48,946 bases of DNA from Clostridioides difficile CD160 (GTDB lineage Bacteria; Bacillota; Clostridia; Peptostreptococcales; Peptostreptococcaceae), in contig NZ_AVHW01000085.1 in assembly GCF_000449425.2 (NCBI RefSeq), positions 1 through 48,946 on the forward strand, written 5' to 3'. The notes below the pieces were generated by a model that saw only the letters and a program-made list of their open reading frames with translations, was not told the DNA's origin and did no database searches. Below are positions 1 through 8,781 of the stretch, piece after piece (positions within the stretch are counted from its first letter, which is position 1; every line of letters starts with the position of its first letter). The position numbers were made by a program, and so were the translations under genes.

Positions 1-149
1 TAAGATAATATGATAAAAATCTAATAGTAAATTATTATTTACATGTATCTTATGATAGATAAAAGCTATTTATATATACTTTAATTTAAGCTACAGATTT
101 AGAGTGTAAATTAAATGCATTTAGATTATAATATATACAGTGAGGTAAG

Positions 150-3100
150 GTGAATAAAATGAAAATAGATATGATATATAAATTAATAAAAAGAAATACA
201 GAACCATCAAGGTGGTCAAGAGGTGTAAAATACTACACTAATCAGTTGGTTGATTATATAGACATAGATATTGATGACCTACAAAATAATCTGTTGACAT
301 TTCGTGGTGGAGTAAATTCTGAAGATAATTATAGCTTTTACTTTAGTTCAATAACTATAGATATAAGACACTTTAAGATAATTGAAAATGACTGTAGCTG
401 TGCTGATTGTCAATCAAAAGGTACAAATCAAAGACTTTTTATATGTAAACATATAGTTGCTATTGTTATAAAAAGCTTAAAACAAATAAAAAATAAAAAA
501 GATGTTCCTCCTATTTTAATAGACATATTAGGTGATAATAAGGATAAAATTTCTAATACTAATTCTAAAACTAACTTAGACTTAAGTAAGCAATTGCTTT
601 CTTTTTTAGATAATACTAAAAAAGAAAGAGTTAATTTAGATGTATTAATAAATGTTGATTCAAATAAAGCAATTGCTGAATTTAAAATTGGAATTGATAA
701 GATGTATATTCTAAAAAATATTACTGAATTTGCATATTCAAAACTTAATGGATATGAATTAGATTTTGGGAAAAAATTTATTTACAATCCTAACATTCAT
801 TATTTTGCTGATGAAGACGAGAAATTAGTAGATATTATAGAAGAATATGGTACAAATCTTTCATACAATTTTTCTTCATCATATTCAAAAAAGTTTATGG
901 AGATAAATGCAAGTTCTTTAAAACAGTTTTTAAATGCTATCAAATACAAAGATTTTACCCTTATTTTTTCTAAAAAAGAATACCATCCAAGAATATTAAA
1001 GGATGCTTTGCCAGTAAAGTTTAATTTTAAAAATATAGAAGATAAAATAGTCTTATCTTCTCAAGATTCACTACCTGTTCCACTTACTAAAAAAAATGAT
1101 GTACTTTTATATGATGGTAATCTATACTTGTTATCACATAAAAAAGCTCATGATTATTCAAAAATCTATCAAGTATTATCAAAATCTAAAGAATTAAAGT
1201 TTGATAAAGAAGATTCTAAAGATGTTTTAGGATTGTTAGTACCTAAATTAAGAGCTATATCTCAAGAAGTCTATTTAGATGATAATATAACAAATAATAT
1301 AACAAAAGATTTTAAAGCTGAATTTTACTTTGATATGATTGATGGAAACATCTGTTGTGATATAAAGTATATATATGACAATGAAGAGAAAAAGTTTGTA
1401 CTTCCCAACACACAAAAAGAAGCTAAAATTGAAAATAAAATAACTTCTTCGCAATTTGTAAAAGAAAATAACAGTTATGTATTTAAAGGAAGTGATTATG
1501 ACCTATTTACATTTTTAGATTCACAATTAGAATCTTTAAAAGAATTTGGAGATATATATTATTCTGAGAAGTTTAAATTGAAAAAGATATATAATTCTTC
1601 ATCAATTCAAGCTTCAATTAATCAAACTAATCAAAATTATTTAGAATTTAATTTTAATATATCTGATATAAATCCAAAAGAGTACAAGTCTATTCTGAAA
1701 GCTTTTCAAGAGAAACGTACTTTTTATAAGCTTAAAGATGGAAATTTTATAGACTTATCAGAGAGAGAAACAAAAGATTTTTTTGAATTAGTTGAAAATC
1801 TAGATATAATAGATAAATCAAAAAATAATAAAATTCATAATAATAAAGCTCTATATATAAGTGACATGATAAAAGGTAAAAATTTAAAATTTATAGAGGG
1901 CAAAAAAGAATTAGATAGCATTTGTGAAAAATTTAGAAATTTTGATAGTATAAATTTAGATATTCCAAACAATTTAAAAGCAGACCTTCGTGACTACCAA
2001 ATAAATGGTTTTAATTGGTTTAAAGTTTTAGATTATTATAAATTCGGTGGTATACTAGCTGATGAAATGGGTCTTGGTAAGACAATACAGACTATTGCAT
2101 TTTTATTATCATTATCCAACAAAAAAAGTCTTATTGTTACACCCACATCACTTATTTATAATTGGAAAAATGAATTTGAAAAGTTTGCTCCAGATATAAA
2201 AGTTTTATTGATACATGGAAGTAAGAGAGATAGAGAGAAATGTTTTATGGAGTTACAAAATTTCGACGTAATACTTACAACATATGGAACTCTTAGAAAT
2301 GATTTAGAAAAATATAGTGAAATAAAGTTTGATTATTGTATAATAGATGAGGCTCAAAATATCAAAAATCCAGTAGCTTTAGTAACTGAATCTGTAAAAA
2401 GTATAAATGCAGAAAATAAATTTGCACTTACTGGCACACCTATGGAAAATAATTTGCTAGAATTGTGGTCTATATTTGATTTTATAATGCCTGGTTATTT
2501 ATATAGTAAAACAAAATTTCAAGAGCTATTCATAAATAAAGAAGATAATGTTAAAAATTTAAAAAAACTGATAAAACCTTTTATTCTTAGAAGAAGCAAA
2601 AAACAAGTTATGAAAGAGCTTCCAGATAAAATTGAGAAAAACTTTTTTGTAGAGCTAAATAAAGAACAGAAAAAGGTATATAGTGTATATGCAAAAGATA
2701 TACAAGATAAAATAAAAGATAAAAATCTAAAAAAAGATAAAATAGTTATATTTTCCTATTTAACAAAACTAAGACAGCTTTGTTTAGACCCAAGTATAGT
2801 AGTAAAAGATTACAGTAAAAAAAGTTCAAAAATTGAAACATGTTTAGAAATACTTAGAGATAGTATAAATGAAAACCACAAGATATTACTGTTTTCACAA
2901 TTTACATCTGTACTTAAAAACATAAGTAAAGAACTTGATAAGTACAAAATTGAATACCATTATATAGATGGCAAGACTAATGCTAAAGAAAGACTTGAAC
3001 TCGTAGATACATTTAATACAAGTACGGATAAAAAAGTTTTTTTAATATCTTTAAAAGCAGGTGGAACTGGTTTAAACCTTACATCTGCTGATATGGTAAT

Positions 3101-3344
3101 TCACTTTGACCCATGGTGGAATCCATCGGTGGAAAATCAAGCTAGTGATAGAGCTCATAGATTTGGGCAAAAAAATTCAGTACAAGTTATAAAATTAATT
3201 GCTAAAGGAACTATAGAAGAAAAAATAATAAAATTACAGGAAAGTAAAAAAGAACTTATAAACCAATTTATAAATGGAGAATTATCCAATGAAGGTGTCT
3301 TGAAAAGTTTGTCTGATGATGAGATAATAGATTTATTTAATTAA
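150..3344 (+). CDS. SNF2-family ATPase with N-terminal SWIM zinc finger
   Basis: A 1064-residue SF2 ATPase of the bacterial Swi2/Snf2 (HepA/RapA-like) group, expected to translocate on double-stranded DNA and remodel protein-DNA complexes. Seen directly: a SWIM zinc finger with C82-x-C84 and C99-x-H101; a long divergent middle region (about 110-600) resembling the SNF2-associated domain; Walker A GLGKT ending at about T645; Walker B DEAQ at 733-736; TGTPMENN; and the C-terminal helicase half ending in SDRAHRFGQ (999-1007). All catalytic motifs are intact. The GTG at 150 follows GAGGTAAG; an ATG at 159 is an equally good start. It is a single-gene unit ended by a strong hairpin. No partner nuclease, methylase or phage-defence gene lies beside it, so the cellular role is not shown by context. 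Confidence 0.9.
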   Translation: MNKMKIDMIYKLIKRNTEPSRWSRGVKYYTNQLVDYIDIDIDDLQNNLLTFRGGVNSEDNYSFYFSSITIDIRHFKIIENDCSCADCQSKGTNQRLFICKHIVAIVIKSLKQIKNKKDVPPILIDILGDNKDKISNTNSKTNLDLSKQLLSFLDNTKKERVNLDVLINVDSNKAIAEFKIGIDKMYILKNITEFAYSKLNGYELDFGKKFIYNPNIHYFADEDEKLVDIIEEYGTNLSYNFSSSYSKKFMEINASSLKQFLNAIKYKDFTLIFSKKEYHPRILKDALPVKFNFKNIEDKIVLSSQDSLPVPLTKKNDVLLYDGNLYLLSHKKAHDYSKIYQVLSKSKELKFDKEDSKDVLGLLVPKLRAISQEVYLDDNITNNITKDFKAEFYFDMIDGNICCDIKYIYDNEEKKFVLPNTQKEAKIENKITSSQFVKENNSYVFKGSDYDLFTFLDSQLESLKEFGDIYYSEKFKLKKIYNSSSIQASINQTNQNYLEFNFNISDINPKEYKSILKAFQEKRTFYKLKDGNFIDLSERETKDFFELVENLDIIDKSKNNKIHNNKALYISDMIKGKNLKFIEGKKELDSICEKFRNFDSINLDIPNNLKADLRDYQINGFNWFKVLDYYKFGGILADEMGLGKTIQTIAFLLSLSNKKSLIVTPTSLIYNWKNEFEKFAPDIKVLLIHGSKRDREKCFMELQNFDVILTTYGTLRNDLEKYSEIKFDYCIIDEAQNIKNPVALVTESVKSINAENKFALTGTPMENNLLELWSIFDFIMPGYLYSKTKFQELFINKEDNVKNLKKLIKPFILRRSKKQVMKELPDKIEKNFFVELNKEQKKVYSVYAKDIQDKIKDKNLKKDKIVIFSYLTKLRQLCLDPSIVVKDYSKKSSKIETCLEILRDSINENHKILLFSQFTSVLKNISKELDKYKIEYHYIDGKTNAKERLELVDTFNTSTDKKVFLISLKAGGTGLNLTSADMVIHFDPWWNPSVENQASDRAHRFGQKNSVQVIKLIAKGTIEEKIIKLQESKKELINQFINGELSNEGVLKSLSDDEIIDLFN

Positions 3345-3359
3345 AGTATTTAATCTTAA

Positions 3360-3403
3360 AGCTTAACTATATAAATTTATTCTAAAATTTATATAGTTAA
3401 GCT
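3360..3403. terminator. Bidirectional hairpin terminator between SNF2 and hydrolase genes
   Basis: Two perfect 19-bp arms (3360-3378 and 3385-3403) enclose a 6-nt loop. It lies 16 nt after the SNF2 stop and 45 nt after the convergent hydrolase stop, so it probably ends both transcripts. The plus-strand flank is acatttta, a modest U-rich tract. Confidence 0.8.
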
Positions 3404-3448
3404 ACATTTTATGTAAATCCTAAAACTTTAAATAATCGTATTATTAAA

Positions 3449-4213
3449 TTATTCTTTTAAAAATTTCTTTGCTACATTTGCAAAACTTAAGCCATTTGAT
3501 AAAATAGCTGGATGACCACCTTTATCAAACAAGTGCATTTTACCATTTTTAATTTTTTTAAGAATTGCTGAAAAAGTATTTTCAAAAAAATCATGAGATA
3601 CTAAAGATACAAATTCATCTTCTTTACTTCCTGTTAAAAGTACATCTGGTTGCATAGTTTCTAGAGGTTTATGAAAAAACTTTCCTATAGTTTTATAATG
3701 TTCAAAAATAGCTTCTGTATCATTATCTATAACTTTTTCCCAGTTGTCTCCTTGATTATAAATATAAAAAGCTTTTGCACCATCATCTTTTTTTGATTCT
3801 TCACGCTCTGTTTTCACGTTTTTTACAAATGATTCTAAAGGAACTTCTCCCTCAAAACTGTCTGCTATTACTTTATTAACTAAGTCAGGTCTTTCAAGAG
3901 CAACATTTAATGCTACAAGAGCCCCTCCACTACTACCAATTATATTTACCTTTTTATAATTCATTTTTTCTAAAAAGCATATAACTTGCATGGCCTCATC
4001 GAACCATAAATCTACAGAGAATTTATCCACCATTTCAGATTGACCATGGCCTAAAAAATCCATTAATATTACCTTATATTCATCTTTGTAAAAATCAACT
4101 ACTTCATTAAACATTTTAGAAGAAGCAGTATTACCATGTAAAAAAAGTAATGGTGTACCCTCTCCTATCTCGTTATAGTAGCATTTCTTGTCATTATAGG
4201 TAAAATATGCCAT
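3449..4213 (-). CDS. Alpha/beta-fold hydrolase
   Basis: A 254-residue cytoplasmic alpha/beta hydrolase with no signal peptide. Visible landmarks are the oxyanion-hole HGN near the N-terminus (FLHGNTASS), the nucleophile elbow GSSGG (consensus GxSxG), and a C-terminal catalytic His in DKGGHPAIL. Length and order fit esterase/acylhydrolase relatives of the haloperoxidase/MhpC type. The substrate cannot be read from sequence. GGAGGG five bases before the ATG supports the start. It is monocistronic, bounded downstream by the shared terminator and upstream by an inverted repeat at 4246-4285 that may be its operator. Confidence 0.85.
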   Translation of the reverse strand: MAYFTYNDKKCYYNEIGEGTPLLFLHGNTASSKMFNEVVDFYKDEYKVILMDFLGHGQSEMVDKFSVDLWFDEAMQVICFLEKMNYKKVNIIGSSGGALVALNVALERPDLVNKVIADSFEGEVPLESFVKNVKTEREESKKDDGAKAFYIYNQGDNWEKVIDNDTEAIFEHYKTIGKFFHKPLETMQPDVLLTGSKEDEFVSLVSHDFFENTFSAILKKIKNGKMHLFDKGGHPAILSNGLSFANVAKKFLKE

Positions 4214-4245
4214 ACATTCCCTCCTTCAATATCATTATAAATACA

Positions 4246-4285
4246 TGTTTATAACTTATATTCATAGTGACTATTGTTATAAACA
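4246..4285. promoter_or_regulatory. Inverted repeat upstream of the hydrolase gene
   Basis: Perfect 10-bp arms TGTTTATAAC (4246-4255) and GTTATAAACA (4276-4285) with a 20-bp spacer, so half-site centres are about 30 bp (three helical turns) apart. It sits 33-72 bp before the hydrolase start, where an operator for a dimeric regulator would be expected. No cognate regulator is adjacent. Confidence 0.4.
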
Positions 4286-4391
4286 CTTAAGACCATTATA
4301 GCTTACTTTTTAAAGTTTTGTAACTTAATAATTTTTTAAAAGTATAAAATTATTTTATTTTATTAAACTTAATTCACATTCTTAACTTCAA

Positions 4392-5885
4392 CTATCTCAT
4401 ATCTCTCTTTACTTTAACCATCTTTTTCTTTATAGGTATTTCTTTATATTTTTTTGATATTAAATCTCCTTTATAATTCAATATATCTACATATGAACAC
4501 AAATCTTGAACTTCTATTACACCTATATCATCATTAGTAACTCCTTTTAGGTTGCTAAATGCCCCAACTATATCTAAAACTCTTATTTTCTTTTTTTTCC
4601 CAGCATTTAAATATAATCTTACCACTTCATTTTCTGAATTTAATTTTGTATCTTTTCCTTTTTGATAACTTTTACTGACTTTCTTTCTTTTTAATGCTTC
4701 TTTTAAAAGGTCTTTTGAATATTCATCAAACAATCTTTTACCTAACATAATTCTATTTTTTTCTATTGTAGGTATTTCATCTATTTTATATCCTATATAT
4801 TCTTGTATTCCATCCAGATATTTTTCATCTTGTATATCTACTATAGTAATGGCTTTTCCACTACTTCCTTTTCTTCCAGTTCTACCTATTCTATGTATGT
4901 AGTTTTCTTTATCATAAGGTACATCATAGTTTACAACTAAGGAAATATCATCAATATGTATTCCTCTAGATGCTACATCACTGCTAACTAATACATTGAA
5001 CTTTAAATCTTTAAAATCCTTAATCACAAAGATTCTTTTTTCTTGTGATAAATCAGCATGTAACTGCCTTACCAAAAAACCATCTTTACTCATTTTATTA
5101 TATAATCTAGATACTTTTTCTCTAGTATTACAAAAAATTATTACACTCTTTGGATTCTCACTGTATATTAACTCTTTTAAAATTACATACTTATCTCTTT
5201 CATTAGATTTTACTATTTTATCATCTATTTGTTTTATTTTCTCATTGTTTTTATCTTCATTTTCATCTATATTTATAATATTATAGTTTAGCATATATTT
5301 TTCACATATATATCTTATCTCTTCATTCATTGTAGCTGAAAAAAGCCCTATCGTTTTTTCTTTAGGCAAATTCGATAATATTTTTTCCATTTGTTCAACA
5401 AAACCTTTATTAAACATCTTATCAGCTTCATCTATTACTAAATACTTTATGTTTTCCAACTTAATAGTACCTTTATTTATATGGTCAATTATTCTACCTG
5501 GAGTAGCTACAACAATATGAACCCTTTGCTTTAATTCTGCTATTTGTTCTTTTATAGGTTGTTTACCAAATATAGCACTACATCTCACCTTCTTTAATCT
5601 TCCTATCCCTGATATCTCATCTTTTACTTGTAATGCTAGTTCTCTTGTTGGGACAACTATAAGTGCTTGAATATTATTGTGTTCTACATCTATATTTTCA
5701 CATACAGGTATCGCAAAGCTTGCTGTTTTTCCACTTCCTGTTTTTGATTTCACTGCTATGTTTTGACCATCTAATAATTTTGGAATAACCTCTATTTGTA
5801 CTCTAGAAGGTATATTATATCCTAAATTTTTTAAGGACTTAAGTATCTTTTCATCTAACTTAAAACTTTCAAATGTATATTTCAT
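4392..5885 (-). CDS. DEAD-box RNA helicase, DbpA/YxiN-like
   Basis: A 497-residue ATP-dependent RNA helicase. Motifs in order: Q-motif region at the N-terminus, motif I SKTGSGKT, PTRELA, TPGR, DEAD in VIDEADKMF, SAT, and motif VI HRIGRTGR. After the core, residues of about 420-490 (VRLYLNAGKKKKIRVLDIVGAF onward) match the RRM-like DbpA RNA-binding domain, which in DbpA and B. subtilis YxiN recognises 23S rRNA hairpin 92; a role in large-subunit maturation is inferred from that. AAGGTGG precedes the ATG. Monocistronic. A general CsdA/CshA-type helicase is the alternative, but the C-terminal domain argues for DbpA. Confidence 0.92.
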   Translation of the reverse strand: MKYTFESFKLDEKILKSLKNLGYNIPSRVQIEVIPKLLDGQNIAVKSKTGSGKTASFAIPVCENIDVEHNNIQALIVVPTRELALQVKDEISGIGRLKKVRCSAIFGKQPIKEQIAELKQRVHIVVATPGRIIDHINKGTIKLENIKYLVIDEADKMFNKGFVEQMEKILSNLPKEKTIGLFSATMNEEIRYICEKYMLNYNIINIDENEDKNNEKIKQIDDKIVKSNERDKYVILKELIYSENPKSVIIFCNTREKVSRLYNKMSKDGFLVRQLHADLSQEKRIFVIKDFKDLKFNVLVSSDVASRGIHIDDISLVVNYDVPYDKENYIHRIGRTGRKGSSGKAITIVDIQDEKYLDGIQEYIGYKIDEIPTIEKNRIMLGKRLFDEYSKDLLKEALKRKKVSKSYQKGKDTKLNSENEVVRLYLNAGKKKKIRVLDIVGAFSNLKGVTNDDIGVIEVQDLCSYVDILNYKGDLISKKYKEIPIKKKMVKVKRDMR

Positions 5886-6047
5886 ATATTACCACCTTGT
5901 CATATTTATCTTATCTCTTATATTTTTCTACATTATATTATTATAATACAAGGTTATAACATTTTTATATTATTTATTATATTTAACATAAAATAGATAT
6001 TATATAAAGCTATAGTTTAGCTCTAAACAAGCTAGATTTCTGTATTT

Positions 6048-6095
6048 AAATACCCCTTGAATATATTGATAAATCAATACTTTCAAGGGGTATTT
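6048..6095. terminator. Long hairpin terminator downstream of the amidase gene
   Basis: Arms of 14 bp (6048-6061 and 6082-6095, AAATACCCCTTGAA and its complement) with a further inner ATTGAT/ATCAAT pairing, making an almost continuous stem. It lies 115 nt past the amidase stop on the minus strand and upstream of the divergent helicase gene. Its only plausible client is the amidase. Confidence 0.65.
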
Positions 6096-6210
6096 CTTGT
6101 TAATAACCAAAATAACATGTCTTTCGCAAGTTTAAATTATACTAATATATTGTGTTTTAGTTTGTATCTAAAATTGAAAGGTATTAATCAACACCTAAAT
6201 CGCCATAATC

Positions 6211-6753
6211 TCACATACTTATATCTTTATTCAATATACCTTCTGTAATTAATCTTGCTATACAATCATAACCTGCTTCATTTGCTTTATTACAATCATT
6301 CACATTATCACAGAAAAAACTTTCAATTTGTATTGCAACTGGATTTGTATTTCTCAATATATATAAATTTTCTCTTTTTTTAGCTCCTCTATTTTCAAAT
6401 AATTCTCCAAGTTTATTAGATACTCTTTTGGCATATTCTAACCCTTCATTACCATAATAAAGCACTTCTGTCCCAAGTTTTGTTCCATCACCTTTATTTA
6501 AATGTAGCTCTACTAATAAATCGTATTTACCACTATTTACTTTTGGAACTCTATAAAAAAATTCTTCTCTTTCTGACATAAAATGTCTTTCTGGACAAAC
6601 TATTACATCTACTGTATTACCTTGACTTATAAGCATCTCAGCTAACATAGGAGCTAATTTTTTGTTATAGTTATATTCATCAACTATGCTACTTACACCT
6701 GTACTTTTGCCACCCTTTAGTATACTATGACCTACTGTTATGCATATTTTCAT
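6211..6753 (-). CDS. N-acetylmuramoyl-L-alanine amidase (CD27L-type catalytic domain only)
   Basis: A 180-residue Amidase_3-fold zinc amidase that cleaves the MurNAc-L-Ala bond of peptidoglycan. From recall it closely follows the catalytic half of the C. difficile phage endolysin CD27L: both begin MKICITVGHS and share VNSG-YDLL-ELHLN and IESFFCDN. The zinc ligands H9, E26 and H84 and the catalytic E144 are all present at the expected positions. What is missing is the C-terminal cell-wall-binding/trigger domain: the protein stops right after the catalytic domain. There is no signal peptide, so it would need lysis, a holin or mother-cell expression to reach the wall. The start has a somewhat distant AAGGTG site (about 11 nt). 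No other phage genes are nearby, suggesting a domesticated prophage gene. Confidence 0.88.
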   Translation of the reverse strand: MKICITVGHSILKGGKSTGVSSIVDEYNYNKKLAPMLAEMLISQGNTVDVIVCPERHFMSEREEFFYRVPKVNSGKYDLLVELHLNKGDGTKLGTEVLYYGNEGLEYAKRVSNKLGELFENRGAKKRENLYILRNTNPVAIQIESFFCDNVNDCNKANEAGYDCIARLITEGILNKDISM

Positions 6754-7052
6754 TTACTTTTTTCACCTTCTTTTAAGCCAATTTTTATATAATAGTAATA
6801 TAATTTTAAAGTTATTACTAATAATAATATATTAATTGAAGAAGGCAAAAGTTCTCTGTGATTATCATTTTTTTAACATATTTGTCTTATTTTATCATAA
6901 ATCTACACTTTTAAAATATTATATTATACTTATTATTTAGAATTACTTAAAATTAAGAATTTCTATTAATTATTTGTATATACAATATATATCAATATCT
7001 ATGTTTTTTTATTTAATAAAATACTAGTTTAATAAATTTTAGCTTTGAAGAG
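6754..7052. other. AT-rich spacer, no gene recognised
   Basis: About 300 bp between the amidase and SPOCS modules. It must contain the amidase promoter and the 3' end of the SPOCS transcript. I could not identify a convincing terminator hairpin or coding frame in it. Confidence 0.5.
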
Positions 7053-8000
7053 TTAATAATACAATAAAAGTGATGTATTTATAAATAATTCATCTGTATT
7101 TAACTCATTTATTGATGTATGTTCAATTTTTACATTTATATTTTTCATATCCTCATAAACTATTCCAACTGGTGAACAAATAAAACAAGAAAATCCAAAA
7201 GTTTTTGTTATATTTTTTACTTTATTCTCATTAAAACTTGTTTGTTTCTTACAGTCACTTACATTTTCATTATTATTTTGTAAATCATTATCATAACCCT
7301 TTTCTTTCTGAATATTATCAGACTTGTTCACTACTTTGAACTTACTCCTATTTCTACAACTATAGTCCATTTCAAATTCTATACTACCAAAAACTATTAA
7401 ATTACACAGTTTTAAATCTTTTCCTTTGTTTGTAGGATTTTTTATAGGTTTAACATCAAGTATCTTACTATTTATGTTTACTTTTAATATATCTTTTAGG
7501 TTTTTAGGCATCTTTAAAGAATTACTTATATTCAACTGCTTAAATACAGTTTTGTTTATATTGGTATAAACACTATTGCTTTCTACTGATATTCTTGTTG
7601 GAAATTTATCTAGGGTACACTTATAATAATAGTATATATTAGCGTTGTTTTTTATAACTCTATATGCTGAATTTGGCAAAACTACACTCTTAAAAGATAT
7701 TATTTTTTTACAATTAGCATCTATTTTTCCTATGTAGAAACCTTGTTGTGGGTCTAATCCACATTTTATAATACCATTAACTTTTACAGTATTATTTATA
7801 AATTCTATATATTTAGAAATATAATCTTTAAAAAATATATTTCCTGTTTTATATCTACTCGTATTTGTAACAATAATAGTATAAGTCAAAATTTCGAATA
7901 CAGATGCACATTTTTTATCAACATATTTTTCTACTTTTAAAATACTTCCACTTATATCATTTGAAAAGACATCATTAAAAGTAGTTTTAGTTATTCTCAT
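7053..8000 (-). CDS. DUF11-like plus SPOCS-like domain protein
   Basis: A 315-residue protein with no signal peptide. The first ~75 residues resemble a DUF11 repeat (VTNTSRYKTGNIFFKDYI, then EFINNTVKVNGI, the usual pattern of separation from a common N-terminal beta-strand). Residues from about 165 onward look like a divergent SPOCS/DUF3794 domain interrupted by a polar insert rich in Asn and Lys (about 225-265). The ATG at 8000 is chosen because AAGGTGG lies five bases before it; the in-frame GTG at 8009 overlaps that ribosome site. It follows the neighbouring SPOCS gene by 27 nt, so the two are co-transcribed. In clostridia this domain pairing occurs in spore-coat/exosporium-associated proteins; a spore role is inferred. 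Confidence 0.6.
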   Translation of the reverse strand: MRITKTTFNDVFSNDISGSILKVEKYVDKKCASVFEILTYTIIVTNTSRYKTGNIFFKDYISKYIEFINNTVKVNGIIKCGLDPQQGFYIGKIDANCKKIISFKSVVLPNSAYRVIKNNANIYYYYKCTLDKFPTRISVESNSVYTNINKTVFKQLNISNSLKMPKNLKDILKVNINSKILDVKPIKNPTNKGKDLKLCNLIVFGSIEFEMDYSCRNRSKFKVVNKSDNIQKEKGYDNDLQNNNENVSDCKKQTSFNENKVKNITKTFGFSCFICSPVGIVYEDMKNINVKIEHTSINELNTDELFINTSLLLYY

Positions 8001-8027
8001 TGCATCCACCTTTCTATAATTTAAAGA

Positions 8028-8528
8028 TTACTCCATTTTAGAACTATTTTCATAACTTATAATTGCAGTCACACTAATAAATAAATTATTATCATCTAAA
8101 ATAGACGATGTCATATCTTGTATAAGATACTTTAAATTAATTTTCTCTTTATTTTCTATTCTTCTAGGCATTTGTATAAATGTACTAAAAGGTATTTTTA
8201 ACTTAAGTATATTTCTCTTATTAGAACTTCTATTTCTCTTATTTCCCACATAATCTAGTATCACATTAGTATCTATATCACCAACTAAAATTAACTTCTT
8301 CCCCGTCATTTGCTCATCTTCTAATGATACACACTCCATCGTATCAACAAGACTTATATTATGAATATTCATATTACAAACAGATGTCTCCAATGAATTT
8401 ACTATGGATTTTTTAGAAGTTAACTTAAAATTTTTATATGTATTAAATTGAGATAAATAAAAAGTATTTTCTAGTCTTTCACATCTTTCAAAATTATAGA
8501 TTACCTTATTATTTTCATACATAATCAC
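8028..8528 (-). CDS. SPOCS (DUF3794) domain protein
   Basis: A 166-residue protein whose residues of about 55-160 match the SPOCS/DUF3794 domain: LILVGDIDTNVILDYVG, then LKLKIPFSTFIQMP, ending FISVTAIISYEN. This domain is found in SpoVID/SipL-type spore-coat morphogenesis proteins and in clostridial coat proteins. The LysM domain of C. difficile SipL is absent, so this is not SipL. The GTG start at 8528 has GGGAG six bases upstream. It is the promoter-proximal gene of the two-gene unit and diverges from the MFS gene across a 253-bp intergenic region. Confidence 0.7.
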   Translation of the reverse strand: MIMYENNKVIYNFERCERLENTFYLSQFNTYKNFKLTSKKSIVNSLETSVCNMNIHNISLVDTMECVSLEDEQMTGKKLILVGDIDTNVILDYVGNKRNRSSNKRNILKLKIPFSTFIQMPRRIENKEKINLKYLIQDMTSSILDDNNLFISVTAIISYENSSKME

Positions 8529-8706
8529 ATCAATCTCCCTATATCTATATATTAATACTATTCATAAAAACTCTTCTAAATTACCCATTTTTTATTATTC
8601 ACCATATAGCTCTTATCCTTTTTAAGACATAATAATCTTTCATATATATTGATTTCTATATTAACAGTAAAAACTTATTTTAAAATTTTTCATTGTATAT
8701 ATACTA

Positions 8707-8757
8707 TTGACTTTTTGGATATAGTTTATTATAATCTTATTAGACTGACGGTCAGTC
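8707..8757 (+). promoter_or_regulatory. SigA promoter with overlapping TetR-type operator, before the MFS gene
   Basis: TTGACT (8707-8712), a 17-bp spacer, then TATAAT (8730-8735). Starting 7 bp after the -10, at the expected transcription start, is a perfect 15-bp palindrome GACTGACGGTCAGTC (8743-8757, central G8750), typical of TetR/AcrR-family operators. Occupancy would block initiation of the exporter gene. No TetR-family gene is adjacent; the only one in the window is 26 kb away. Confidence 0.8.
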
Positions 8758-8781
8758 ATAAAAAAGAGGGGTGTTCTATAA

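Noticed and set aside
4996-5286. Plus-strand 96-codon frame within the helicase gene
   Set aside because: Low-complexity Ser/Leu/Phe/Ile translation typical of the complement of AT-rich coding sequence; no ribosome site.
6057-6248. 63-codon frame starting inside a terminator hairpin
   Set aside because: Begins in the loop of the amidase terminator and overlaps the amidase 3' end antisense; no independent support.
8028-8528. Assignment as SipL
   Set aside because: Only one SPOCS domain and no C-terminal LysM domain; far shorter than SipL.
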